Part shown: piece after piece, positions 50,283 through 61,534 of the stretch
Position numbering within the stretch: the stretch's first letter is position 1
How the letters are laid out: the number at the start of each line of letters is the position of its first letter
NCBI GenBank assembly: GCA_948144175.1
Contig: CANXME010002548.1
Span: 1-64,000, forward strand
From: Closterium sp. NIES-65
Taxonomy: Eukaryota; Streptophyta; Zygnematophyceae; Desmidiales; Closteriaceae
Direction: 5' to 3'
Length of the DNA: 64,000 nucleotides
The notes under the pieces: model-generated
Database searches by the model: none
Seen by the model: the letters and a program-made list of their open reading frames with translations, nothing else
What the model was told of the DNA's origin: nothing
Position numbers and translations under genes: made by a program

Positions 50283-50751
50283 AAAAAAAAAATTAGACTC
50301 TAAAGCTTTCTTTGAATGCCAAAAGATCAAATAAAAAAAGTTGAAGATAAGAATAATGTTCGCATAGAGATAGACTCATTTCCGAAAAACCAAGTAGAAA
50401 ACCAAGTTCTAAATTTATTAGTCTTTACGGAAATGGATTGCGGTCTAATAGTATTTCGACCAAAACTAGCAAAAAAAAAAAAAATTAATGAGACGCCAAG
50501 TCTTTAAAGCAAAAGAAGATAACAACCCTTCGCGCCTCTGCTTCTAGGTTTCCGCCCAAGGAAGCAAAACAAAAAAATATCATAAAATTTTAAAGTAGTT
50601 ATGACTTGAATCTTTTCACTACTGACTTAATTTTCTTGTGTTTCACTGCGACTAACTAACTGTACACAAAAAAAACTACCTGAGCGATGCTCTCATACAT
50701 AACAAATGGAATAGTTTTGTTACAACATCTTGCGGTGCGTTTCAAAGAAGG
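50283..50751 (-). other. Spacer between trnfM and rrn5, right arm
   Basis: Mirror of 31191-31659. Holds the unrecognised 63-aa ORF on the plus strand here (50316-50507). Confidence 0.45.
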
Positions 50752-50869
50752 TACCGGGTCTCCCATGTCTCCCAAAATTCACAAATCAGTACATATGGCG
50801 TAAAACGATTTCACAGTTCGAGGTCGAAAAGGGTTCGGGTGTTAACACGTTTTACATTTTTGCCCGGTT
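50752..50869 (-). rRNA. rrn5: 5S ribosomal RNA, right copy
   Basis: Reverse complement of 31073-31190. The plus-strand ORF over it is a shadow. Confidence 0.88.
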
Positions 50870-51352
50870 TGAACATTATAAAGTTTTGACATATCTCTTA
50901 GAGAATAAAACCAAGTAATAACTAAAAAGAATTTCTAGTATTCATGTATTCACAACGCACGCTTTGCGAGCAAGCAAAGCGTCCACGCAAACTGGACAGC
51001 TTGTTTGCAAACTCACGCGCGCTTTCGCTTCTCCGCTAGACTCGCATATGTGGCCGCCAGTCTCAAGAGCCGCTTGCTTGGATTTTCACGCAAAGAAAGA
51101 CTCGAGCAAGCTTTGCTTGTTATGCGCGAAACAAACACGTGGTGCGCCCCCTAACTCGTGGTATGTTTCGCTTGCCATCGAAATGCGCTCACACCGAAGG
51201 GCGCGAAGCGTGCGAGCTTGCGAAGTAAGCGAAGGCGCGTTAGATTAGAATCGCTGTAAGAGAATAAAAGTAGACTAGTTTTCCTTTTCAACACGCGAAC
51301 CTGCCACACGCTTCGCACCTTATTATGATTATACCAAAGCTAGTGAAAAGCT
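50870..51352 (-). repeat. Spacer between rrn5 and trnM, right arm
   Basis: Mirror of 30590-31072. GC-rich palindromes. Confidence 0.5.
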
Positions 51353-51426
51353 TGGCAGAAGAGGGACTTGAACCCCCGGCACACGGAGTATGATTCCGTT
51401 GTTCTAACCAACTAAACTATTCTGCC
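51353..51426 (-). tRNA. trnM(cau): tRNA with CAU anticodon, right copy
   Basis: Reverse complement of 30516-30589. Confidence 0.9.
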
Positions 51427-51969
51427 TTTTGCTGCGTCTGCACTGAAAAAGCAACAAAGCCTTAGGTGCGAAGCAGTAAAGTAGCCCTTATTCGAAGAAT
51501 AGTTTGTCATCAAGGTTTCGCAGAAAAAGAAGACGGGGGCCGAAGGAACCACGGGAGTCAACACTCGCGGATAATCAAAACTTTCTTCTTTAAATCTAGC
51601 GCATGATGCAGGTGGCCAAGTTTTATGTATGAATTCAATGTCCGCAGTTATGTCCGGGGTGACTCTAAGCCTTGTGTTGCAGGTCGGCAGCAGCTAGCTT
51701 CCAGCTAACTAAAGTAAGATAATTTTTATTTAAGCAGAGATTGTACTCTTGAGAGAGCCTCCACATTGTGCTATTTTTTTCAGCAAAAAAGAACATAGAC
51801 ATATTTGTAGTAGATAAGAAATAGTTGAAAAATGAAGTACTAAATCTCAAGAAAACAAAAGCAAATTGCATAAGGCGCGAAGCGATAGTTTTCCTGAAAG
51901 AGTGATCTTTGGGACTCTATTCGAGAAAGCAAGATGATGGAACAAACTAGTGAGAAAGAGAAAAGAGAC
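51427..51969 (-). other. Spacer between trnM and rns, right arm
   Basis: Mirror of 29973-30515. AT-rich; no gene. Confidence 0.5.
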
Positions 51970-52170
51970 AGTCCAGCCGCAGGTTCCCCTACGACTACCT
52001 TGTTACGACTTCGCCTCAGTCACGAACCCCACCGTGGTTTACGACATTTATGTTCATAAATTAAGACAAAAGCCAACAGGCACTTGAGTTTTAAAGTATG
52101 AACACTTGTCGATGCCTTCGGGCGAAGTTCATTCCCAGGGCGTGACGGGCGGTAAGTGCAAAGCCCAGGT

Positions 52171-52223
<53 letters not shown>

Positions 52224-52476
52224 TTCTCGAGTTGCAGAGAACAATCCGAACTGAGACAATCTTTATGGATTCGCTCCGCTTTACAGCCTTGCTTCCCATT
52301 GTAATTGCCATTGTAGCACGTGTGTAGCCCAGCCCATAAGGGCCATGCGGACTTGACGTCATCCTCACCTTCCTCCAGTATATCACTGGCAGTTTTGTGT
52401 GAGTGCAATGAAAAAGTTTTCATTTAGCAACACAAAATAAGGGTTGCGCTCGTTATAGGACTTAACCCAACATCTC

Positions 52477-53453
52477 CATGTTCCTATTATTTTACAATAA
52501 TAGCCAGACTATACCTTCATCTTAGCATACATCTAATGTTTACTAAGAGCCGACGTGTTATAGCAAAAGCTATCCAGTCAAAAGATGTGCAAAACCTCAA
52601 AGATTCAAAGTATTTACACATACGATTGACTAAGTCGTTACGGGGTTCTACTCTAAAAAGCCTATCTACTCTCAGAGAGACTTGAAAAAGTCACTTTGTT
52701 AGCGAGCCTAGGCTGCTTGCTGCTAGAACAAGCTCAAGCTTCTAGTTCATACAGGGAGCTATATATGGCTGAATTATATGACCAAACTTTTCAACGGTAT
52801 TTCGCTTAAAATACAGTTTTTTAGCATGATTCCTGCGACTACAATGTATTGATGTATTGATTCCATATTTGTAGTTTAAACAAGATGAAACCATCTGAGC
52901 ATTTTCTAAACTATAAGCAGAAAGATCAAGCACCAAACCTAAAGGCGTATTACCACCTCGACCACCATCATCCATAAACCAAAAAGCAAGGCTTTCAGGA
53001 GTACAAATTGTTTCAAAATTAGAAGGTATAACCTTAATACCATTATGATAAAAGAGGGATCTTTCTTGTTTAAACAAACTTTTGGTATTAAATCTTAAAG
53101 ATTTTGTCTCTTTTTTGGTTTTAGGGTGAATACGGGTTACTAATTTAGGTTCCGATGTTTCGGTTAAGAAATTGAATTCTTTAAAAATTGCATACTTCCA
53201 AAAAATATAGTCTGACTGCTCAATAGAATGTTCCAATGTTAAAGTACCGTATTTATTGAGATAGCCATCTCCTAGTATACAGCCAATAATTATAGAATTG
53301 TTCATTTGTATGTTAATCTTTTAATAGCTTGTTTTATTTTAGAACTTCCCACGGTATTGCCACCGCTAAGTGTGTGTTAAGTTTACTTAGGGGGTTTCCA
53401 CCGTTATGAGTCGGATTTTTCAAACTAATCACTTAGCTTGGTCGCGAAATGAA

Positions 53454-53454
<1 letters not shown>
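52477..53454 (-). other. Group I intron in rns (site 1078), right copy
   Basis: Mirror of 28488-29465. Confidence 0.92.
52742..53305 (-). CDS. LAGLIDADG homing endonuclease in rns intron 3, right copy
   Basis: Identical 187-aa protein to the one at 28637-29200. Confidence 0.9.
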   Translation of the reverse strand: MNNSIIIGCILGDGYLNKYGTLTLEHSIEQSDYIFWKYAIFKEFNFLTETSEPKLVTRIHPKTKKETKSLRFNTKSLFKQERSLFYHNGIKVIPSNFETICTPESLAFWFMDDGGRGGNTPLGLVLDLSAYSLENAQMVSSCLNYKYGINTSIHCSRRNHAKKLYFKRNTVEKFGHIIQPYIAPCMN

Positions 53455-53489
<35 letters not shown>

Positions 53490-53563
53490 ATGAGTTTTTA
53501 TGATATTCTCATTAAAGAAAGTCAAACTCATATGTCAAGGGCTGGTAAGGTTCTGCGCGTTGT

Positions 53564-53595
<32 letters not shown>

Positions 53596-53739
53596 TAGGC
53601 CCCCGTCTATTCCTTTGAGTTTCAGTCTTGCGACCGTACTCCCCAGGCGGAGTGTTTAACGCGTTAGCTGGGCCCCCGATCAGCCTAAAGGCAAGACCGA
53701 GGACGAACACTCATCGTTTACGGCATGGACTACCAGGGT

Positions 53740-54875
53740 CAAAGTGAAGTTCAGCTTCACTAATGGACTATATCATTCTCTGAATCAGTGTTGCGCCGAG
53801 AATATGCTTTTTTAATTTCATCTGCAAAATGAGGCAGGGCTGCGCACTGCTCAGAGATCCAGCGTTGTTGAAATTGGGAATCCTTGTAAATAAGTATTGT
53901 TTTATATACCATAGAGGCTACTGGAATGTGTGGCATTATTATACGAAGCCACTTTTTTAGTTCTTCGGTACTAAACCAAAGTCGAAAATATTCTTTTTTT
54001 GTAGTTTTACCATATTTGCGTTGTCGACGAATTACTCCTACACGGGCATGAACGTGCCACACCTTTTCTAAATAACGCGCGAGTAATCGAACAGACTTTT
54101 CGTCAAAACCATCAGTGCAGATAACGCCTCTACGAGGTGGATTCCCTATAATAGAACCATCATCGCACCACCAAATAGCCAAAGACAACGGAGTTAGTTT
54201 ATTTAGCCAACGCCGACGAATACAAAGAATTTTCTTTTTGTATGTCAGATTGTATAGCAATGTAAGGTCGGGCAGGCTCGAACTTTGAAATAATAATTTA
54301 CTATTTTTTCCATAACCACTTGCTTTTGATATTTGAACAGACTTTGCTGAAGCTATTTCTTGCAAATTGGCAACCATCCAATCAAAATATTCTTTTTGAA
54401 CTTCGCTGTGCCGAATTGAGAGTCTTGCATTTTTGTAGCCTTTAGTTAGCTGCAGACAACCATCTCCTAAGAGTGTACCGCAGATAATAGATTTACAATG
54501 ATCCGACAAAGATATTTGGTCAAAAGACTTTACACGTTCTGCATTGTTTTTGAGAAAGGGCGCTTCGCGCTCCTTGTTTCGCAGAACTCTAAGATGCGGA
54601 TCGCGTCCAACCAAAAGTTTTGCTTTCGGCAACTTGACTCCGCTATCTTGAGTCGATTTTAAAAAATTATTCAAACCTTTTAGTTTTCGTGGTGACATAT
54701 CTTCTATCTTCTTACTTTCATAGTCTCTACGGGGTACTCTATTGTCAATACTAGACAACCAGTACTTCCCTCGGGGTTACCTTTTGGCTTTCCCCGATAC
54801 AGCTAGATTCGCACTTACCCTTCACAGGGCAAGGGGACACCTTTGGCCATTTGTTTATCGAGCATGGCCGGATTT
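53740..54875 (-). other. Group I intron in rns (site 793), right copy
   Basis: Mirror of 27067-28202. Confidence 0.92.
53760..54698 (-). CDS. LAGLIDADG homing endonuclease in rns intron 2, right copy
   Basis: Identical 312-aa protein to the one at 27244-28182; a TTG start would extend it to 54758. Confidence 0.88.
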   Translation of the reverse strand: MSPRKLKGLNNFLKSTQDSGVKLPKAKLLVGRDPHLRVLRNKEREAPFLKNNAERVKSFDQISLSDHCKSIICGTLLGDGCLQLTKGYKNARLSIRHSEVQKEYFDWMVANLQEIASAKSVQISKASGYGKNSKLLFQSSSLPDLTLLYNLTYKKKILCIRRRWLNKLTPLSLAIWWCDDGSIIGNPPRRGVICTDGFDEKSVRLLARYLEKVWHVHARVGVIRRQRKYGKTTKKEYFRLWFSTEELKKWLRIIMPHIPVASMVYKTILIYKDSQFQQRWISEQCAALPHFADEIKKAYSRRNTDSENDIVH

Positions 54876-55160
54876 ATCTAATCCTGTTTGCTCCCCATGC
54901 TTTCGCACCTCAGCGTCAGTAAAGACCCAGAAAGTTGCCTTCGCTTTTGGCCTTCCTTCGTATATCTGTGAATTTTATCTCTACACACGAAATTCCACCT
55001 TCCTCTATCTTACTCAAGTCAATTGGTGTTGAAAGTCATTCACCAGTTAAGCTGGTGGCTTTCACTTTCAGCCTGATTGACCGCCTACATGCCCTTTACG
55101 CCTAGTCATTCCGAATAACACTCGCCCCCCACGTTTTACCGCTGCTGCTGGCACGTAGTT

Positions 55161-55844
55161 CATGTTTATCTTTAGTTCACACCAAAGCATAGACTATACC
55201 ATACTCTTGCTTCACTTAACAGCAAGAGCCTCGGCGTGTTATAGCAAGTTTTGCTATCTTGTACTTTGGAATCTGCAAGCAGACGCCATTTCCTCAGTCG
55301 TTACGGGGTCTTTCCAATTTATATAACATGCTAGGTATTTCCTTATTGACAATATCATAAATAGCCTCTCGTAAAGACCCAAAGTGTCGTGCAGGAAAAT
55401 TTAAACCATAGTATGGAATATCACATGATGATTTCCAGCTTTCAATATTACAGCCTATTCCGAAGTAGAATGCATTCTTGCAAAATCAAATGCTCTTCGT
55501 AGTTAAAGCCTTGTGTTGCTATACGCGCTGCATTACAGTCTTTTCGTAAAGTGCCATCATCCCAAAACCAGACCGCTAAAGACAGCCTATCTGAAAAGTA
55601 GTCAGATAAGTTGGTGGGAACTTGTTTCACGTAGCGTATTTTGCCATAAGCTTGAGTCTTTTCTTTGTAAAACATAGCATTTTCTCTACTTGTTAGCTGA
55701 ATCATTATATTCTTATTCTTTAGAAAGACTTCCCACGGTATTACCTTTGAGTGACTAGTTGCGTAATAATTCCCAAAGACTTCCACCGTTATGAGCCAAG
55801 TTCTTCGAATAGCGCTTGCGCGCTATAAGGGCCAATTATATATT
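55161..55844 (-). other. Group I intron in rns (site 508), right copy
   Basis: Mirror of 26098-26781. Confidence 0.9.
55294..55786 (-). pseudogene. Truncated, frameshifted LAGLIDADG endonuclease, right copy
   Basis: Mirror of 26156-26648. The same frameshift occurs in both arms, so the break predates the duplication or is homogenised. Confidence 0.8.
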
Positions 55845-55965
55845 AGCCGGGGCTTCCTCTTCGAGTCTTGTCATTATCTCAAACTCGATGACAGAGCTTT
55901 ACAAGCTATCTGCCCTTCTTCACTCACGCGATATTGCTGGGTCAGGCTTTCGCCCATTGCCCAAG

Positions 55966-56030
<65 letters not shown>

Positions 56031-56309
56031 GAAAAGACCAGCTAAGCATCATAGGCTTGGTGGGCTTTTACCCCGCCAACTACCGTAATACTACGCGGGC
56101 TCATCAAATAGCGCATTCTAGCTTTCTAAGGCTTGAAAAAGCTACTTATATAGAGGATTTACTTTATGATTTCCTCTGCTATTTGGCAGATTCCCACGCG
56201 TTGCGCACCCGTTCGCCACTTTGTGAACTTTTTTGTTACAACGTTTGACTTGCATGTGTTAAGCATATCGCTAGCGTTCATTCTGAGCCAGGATCAAACT
56301 CATGTATTG

Positions 56310-59300
56310 GATTCAGTTTAGTGCTTTCTTTCGTTAGCACTTTTTTATTTATTGATAATTTAAATAAGAAAAAGGTATTTATATAATTTTGTTTCAAAAG
56401 TCATTGCGTAAACTTGAAAATAATAAAGTTTCATTAAATAATAAAGTTTCATTAAAAGCATCGGTCAAGTAAAGGAGCGCCGAAGGCGCCCTTCGCTTGC
56501 TTGTTTTCTAAGCTTTCTTTGCGTCGCTTGCAAACCAACCGAGATTTGCTTCTTTGCTTGCTTTGCCAACTTTGTATCTTATCTTCGTAAGTTTTTAGCT
56601 TCGATTGTTACGACAAGATTGGTTTCTCGCTTTTCATCGCAAGCTCTTGCTTGTTGAGACAAGAGCGCCTTGCGGATAAATTCCGAGTATCTAATAACTT
56701 TGGAAATATGAAATTAGTAAAAAGCTTAACCTTTAGGTGTATAAAGTGTTCGCAAGCAAAGCTTGCGAACCACAAAGGGAAGCTTGCGCATAAACTCTTG
56801 GCGAATCGTTCACGATACGTGCTTGCTGACATGACCGCAAGCTTTCGTTTTAACCTCGCGCACAAATCCCTCGGGAAGCGCCTTTGCACGCTTTGCTTGC
56901 TGAGACAAAAGACAAAGGTGTGTTCAGAACTTTACTTGCATGCGAAGCTTTCCTCTTTCGATTGCATGGCGAGTTTTCCTCTCTAGCTGGCTTCACAAGC
57001 TGTGCTTTGTTCTATAAACGTAAGGTTCCGAAGAAACTTTACGTTCTTTTGTATTTCGGTTGCATTCGCACTGCTGCGCAGCCTTTGAAACGTAAGGTTC
57101 CGAATTAACTTTCTATGAAAAATTTGCCCGGAAGCTGGACATGCAAGCTATCGCTAACCTACCGCATCGCCCGCTGGCTTGCTTGCTTTGCAAACGTACC
57201 TCGCTGAGTTTACAAGCTTTAGAAGCTTACTTCGCACGCTTAACTTGGCTAGCCTGCGGAGCAAGCCCGGTAGCTTGCTCTTGCTTGCGATGCAAGTTAA
57301 GTGGCCTACTTTACTTGCTTACAACGGCAGCAACACTGGCCTTACACGGCCTACTAACTAACCGAAGTCTGCTCCAGCAAGTTTTTTTTGATAATCAAGC
57401 CAAGCAAAGTGTGCTTGCGAAACAAGTTAAACTTGCAACATTGTTTCGAAGACAGGAAGGCAAGCACCTAAAGTTTTTTCGTTATACTCGACTAGGAAGA
57501 CTAAAAATATCAAAAAACGCGCGAGCCTGCAAGGCAAGCTCGCAATCCGAAAACCGGCAAGGTAGGTTAGTTTTAATGCATTTTAAAAGTTTGTTTTTGG
57601 TACAGGATCACGCGAAAATTAAGCGGTTTAATCTTTAAGAAACTACCTGTCTTTCGAAACAAGGAGAAATTGTTATATTCCAAAAAAAAACTTTTGGAAT
57701 TCCATGATAAAATATAGCAATTCCAAAAGACGTACTAATGCTTATACAATATCATAAATAAGTAATATCTAATAAGAAAACTTAGATGTAAAGTGAATCT
57801 TAAAGTGGGACAACCGCAAATATATCTGTGAGCTCCAAGAACTTAGCCACGAGTTTATGTCTTCCATTTTTTTTAAGAAAGAAAGAAAAAAAAGAAAGGA
57901 TCTTAGTGAGTACCTATTGTGTTAATTATAAGTTCCTTGAATCTAAATATATCTCTAAATGGTAATCCAAGGGCTCTGTTTGCAGGGTTAGCGGCACAAA
58001 ACAAAGGGTCCCGCTTAGGTCCTACTAATTTCTGACGGTTGTTATATTCTTTCCTACAACTACTAATACTTGTAGTTGTATTAGTTATGCGGTATATTAT
58101 ATTATTTGCTAATTGCATTAAGACTAGTGGTACTACTACTTTTAGTGTAAAAACTATGGAGACAATCATTAATCGCAGGAGAAATAAAACTAAATCATTC
58201 CAGTGTCTAATCTAATAAAGGGTTAAAGGAACTGGAGCCCTTTACTCCCTTGGTGGGGGGAGAGGATTTAAGTACGTATATGCCAATAGGACTACTTAAT
58301 TTCACAATATTTAACCGGTGTCATACGCCGGTCCGAGCAAGCTTTGCTTGCTTCCTCTCGGGTGTAGGAAGGTGTAATAGAATCTCTCTAAACTTTACTT
58401 TTTTTTAACAAAAGTTTTTGTTTTATTTGCACTTTTATCGCAAGCGTTGCTATTTTTGTAAACGAGGTTGACTTGGTTACGAGCTTCACTTGTGACAAAC
58501 CTTCCTTGTCAATAGCTTACAAGTAGACGAGGTTGACTTGGTTAGGAGCTTTGCTTGCTTACGAGCTTTGCTTCGCAAGTTTGGCAAGTGTTTGGCAAGC
58601 AGTTCGCCAGCCTTTTCTCTATGTTCCCAAGCCAAGCTTCGCAAGCGGTTCGTTTCGCAAGCGGTTCGTTTCGCAAGCTTAACTTGCTCAACATTCCCCA
58701 GTTTTATAGGTTCACTTGTAAATAGCTTACAACTAGACGAGCTTACAAGTAGAGAGGTGGACTTGGTTACGAGCTTTGCTTCTTTGCTTGCGAAACATTC
58801 CCCAGTTTTTATTGCAAGCGTTGCTATTTTGTTAAGCAAAGTTCGTTGGGTTTTATTGGGACTGTTTTTGTTTATTGATAAATTCAAAACAAAATAAAGC
58901 TATTTATAGTTTTATCTTTAAAAACTCATTGCGCAAAGTTGATAAAAACAAGGGGAGTGCTAGACTCCGTCAGGTTTATTTCCTTTGCAAGCTCGTTCTA
59001 GCGAACCAATAAAAGATGTTGCGTGGTGCGAAGCACGCGCATGTTTCATAAGGATCGGTGAGGAGAACGCACCTTGCTTCGCGCATAAAATAAACAAGTT
59101 TCCATCGCTTCTGATCTGACGAAGCCACATTGGGCAAGGCGCTTACGCTCGCACCGAAGGCGGGCAAACCAAACTTAGGCGCTTGCTTTGCAAGCTCGCA
59201 CGCTTTGCGCATCGCCCATTTGATTTTTGTTGCTTGCGAAGGACTTGCGGAGGGAGTTATTGGTCTCTTATTAGGTTAGGGCACATTTTATTTTGAAAAT

Positions 59301-59596
59301 GTTTTATGCGCTTGCGACGGAGACTTGCACGATTGGTTTTCGAAGAAAATAAGCTTGCTTGCAAACTAATCGGAGAAAAGCTTGCATTATTACGCGAAAA
59401 CTTGCTTTGCAAGCGAGATATTTTCGCAGAAAACTGAGCAAGCTACAAAGTAAGCAAGTATAGAAAATTATCTTTTTCTTTTTGAAAATATACTTTAAGC
59501 AGATGTTATAGAGACCAAAAATAGCGGCCAGTTTAACTGGCCACTACGTCGCAAAAGACTATTTATAAATGTTTGTTATGAAATAATCAAAATCCC
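56310..59596 (-). repeat. Long repeat-rich spacer before rns, right arm
   Basis: Mirror of 22346-25632, with the 88-aa hypothetical ORF at 57903-58169 (minus strand). Confidence 0.6.
57903..58169 (-). CDS. Small hypothetical ORF, right copy
   Basis: Identical to the 88-aa ORF at 23773-24039. Unrecognised; may be chance. Confidence 0.25.
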   Translation of the reverse strand: MIVSIVFTLKVVVPLVLMQLANNIIYRITNTTTSISSCRKEYNNRQKLVGPKRDPLFCAANPANRALGLPFRDIFRFKELIINTIGTH

Positions 59597-60304
59597 TTAA
59601 AGAACTCTATTTATCAGAATCTTTAGGGGATTTTGATAAACTTTCAGCGACTTTGGCAACTCCGTGCCCCCCGTGGCAACAGCTTGCTCGACCCTATGGA
59701 TCCATGGCTGCCCCACTTGCTTCATGGCTTTATCATGAAGTTCAAAAACTTCGGCTTTTGTGTCGGAAAAATCCGAAGTCTTTCGTACCTTATCATAAAG
59801 TTCATTGAACCTTTGATTCACCCTAGAATCGGTGTGCCGTTCATCTAAAGCCCGAAAAACTGGATAGGCTATTGAGATCAATAAATGACCTCGAATCTTA
59901 TTGAAAATAGAATTTCCACAAAATTCTTGTAAAAATTCAGATCCAAAATGTTGTTTTAGAAAATCATAAAATGTTGGGAAGATTTTACAAATTAAGTGTA
60001 TAAAATAGCCTTCAAGCAGAAAAAGGTAATAGTTAATTAAAAGCCAAGGAGAATTTTGTTCTGCAAAGCCATATAAAGGTATTAAAGCCAATGAAAAAAG
60101 AATCTTCCCAACGGAGGTGTTAAGAACAAAATAATATAGCAAACAGTAAGAAAGAAATTGAAATTTTAAAGAAAGAACCTCTAGTTCCCACACCACCATG
60201 GCAATAGCCCACAAAGGGCTTTTCCAAAATAAAGTAGATGCTGATTTGATACCTACATCAAAGTCGTGAAGTATATTGAAACCGTATTTTTGAAAAGTTT
60301 CCAT
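59597..60304 (-). CDS. Unidentified membrane protein, right copy
   Basis: Identical to the 235-aa protein at 21638-22345; the open frame extends to 60568. Confidence 0.6.
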   Translation of the reverse strand: METFQKYGFNILHDFDVGIKSASTLFWKSPLWAIAMVVWELEVLSLKFQFLSYCLLYYFVLNTSVGKILFSLALIPLYGFAEQNSPWLLINYYLFLLEGYFIHLICKIFPTFYDFLKQHFGSEFLQEFCGNSIFNKIRGHLLISIAYPVFRALDERHTDSRVNQRFNELYDKVRKTSDFSDTKAEVFELHDKAMKQVGQPWIHRVEQAVATGGTELPKSLKVYQNPLKILINRVL

Positions 60305-60700
60305 TTTACTTGAAAAATATGATTGTGTTCCATAGTTTTCTTGTTTTTTTAGAATGAATTGGCACCATTGGTCTATGTTTCGCTTGCTTCGCAATCCGAT
60401 CCGCAAAGTGTCTACTATTAAACTACTTGCTCGTTCGCTAGAACGAGCAAGGTAAAGCGAAATGCATGGGCGTTTTAAACTGCCCCGAAGAACGCGTGCA
60501 AAAGACATAAGCTTTAAAGTTAACTCAATGCCCCGCACGTGCACACATATGCATGCCCCAAAATACATTGAAAAAACTTATGAGCAAAAGATTGTCACAG
60601 AAAAAACACATAATAATGCAAGCGAAAGATTCCGAAATACATAGAGCAAGCATGCATTATTATGCGGTGCGAAAGATTCCGTTAAAATTTTTAAAAATTC
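60305..60700 (-). other. Spacer between sdh4 and the membrane ORF, right arm
   Basis: Mirror of 21242-21637. Confidence 0.5.
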
Positions 60701-60725
60701 AAAAAAACGGCGGGAAAACCGCCGT
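60701..60725 (-). terminator. Hairpin plus T tract after sdh4, right copy
   Basis: Mirror of 21217-21241. Confidence 0.6.
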
Positions 60726-60730
60726 ATCCT

Positions 60731-61006
60731 TTAAAGTACATGTGTTAACACAAAAACAAAGACGTATTTAATACTGATTAAAAGAAAAACCCTTAGAAGT
60801 ATTAATATTAGATTTCGTGTAACCTCATGGTGAACATAATCTGCTAAAATTTCTTCTAAACCTAAATGAAGATGCCAAACTACTAAAATAGTTAAAGAAA
60901 TCAAAGCCATCCGGTAGGAAGTTGATAGAAGACTAGTAGGTAATAATAATATTGCGGTTGCTCGCTGAATTAGCCAATGATTCAAGGCTGAATGCTTTGT
61001 GTTCAT
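60731..61006 (-). CDS. sdh4: Succinate dehydrogenase membrane anchor, right copy
   Basis: Identical to the 91-aa protein at 20936-21211. Confidence 0.94.
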   Translation of the reverse strand: MNTKHSALNHWLIQRATAILLLPTSLLSTSYRMALISLTILVVWHLHLGLEEILADYVHHEVTRNLILILLRVFLLISIKYVFVFVLTHVL

Positions 61007-61024
61007 GCTATTAGATTTGTTTTT

Positions 61025-61423
61025 TTAAAGAAAATAAAGTTTCCAACTATTTAAAAGAATTAAAAGAATTGCACTTAATATTACGACTAAAGCGCCTGTA
61101 ATGTATACTTTTGATAAATCTAAAAAAAATCCAAAATCCCAAAGTAGATGACGAATTCCATTACTCGTATGATAGCATAAAGCTAATAAAGCCAAATTAG
61201 CCAAGCTAAACAGAAACCAATCAAAATATGCTGTAATAGTTAAAAGACACCAATAAATTGGATAAAAACTTAAGCCAAGGTCGCATACCTTTAAAAACAA
61301 TATAGTAAATAAGAAAAGGACTGCTAAAAATCCTCCAGAAATTCTATGGAAAATAGACAAAGTAGATGTAAGTTGTGGTTTGTATATACTAAGATGAGGT
61401 GATAATGGTCGATTAATCTTCAT
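61025..61423 (-). CDS. sdh3: Succinate dehydrogenase cytochrome b subunit, right copy
   Basis: Identical to the 132-aa protein at 20519-20917. Confidence 0.95.
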   Translation of the reverse strand: MKINRPLSPHLSIYKPQLTSTLSIFHRISGGFLAVLFLFTILFLKVCDLGLSFYPIYWCLLTITAYFDWFLFSLANLALLALCYHTSNGIRHLLWDFGFFLDLSKVYITGALVVILSAILLILLNSWKLYFL

Positions 61424-61460
61424 TGTATCATGTGTTTTTTTCTAATCTAATTATCTTAAA

Positions 61461-61534
61461 TCAAGGTGACAGGATTCGAACCTATGACCCTCTGTACCCA
61501 AAACAGATGCGCTACCAGACTGCGCTACACCTTG
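61461..61534 (-). tRNA. trnP(ugg): tRNA-Pro(UGG), right copy
   Basis: Reverse complement of 20408-20481. Confidence 0.95.

Larger units (their letters stand above)
51970..56309 (-). rRNA. rns: Small subunit ribosomal RNA, four exons, right copy
   Basis: Mirror of the left gene. Exons in transcript order: 55845-56309, 54876-55160, 53455-53739 and 51970-52476. Confidence 0.97.
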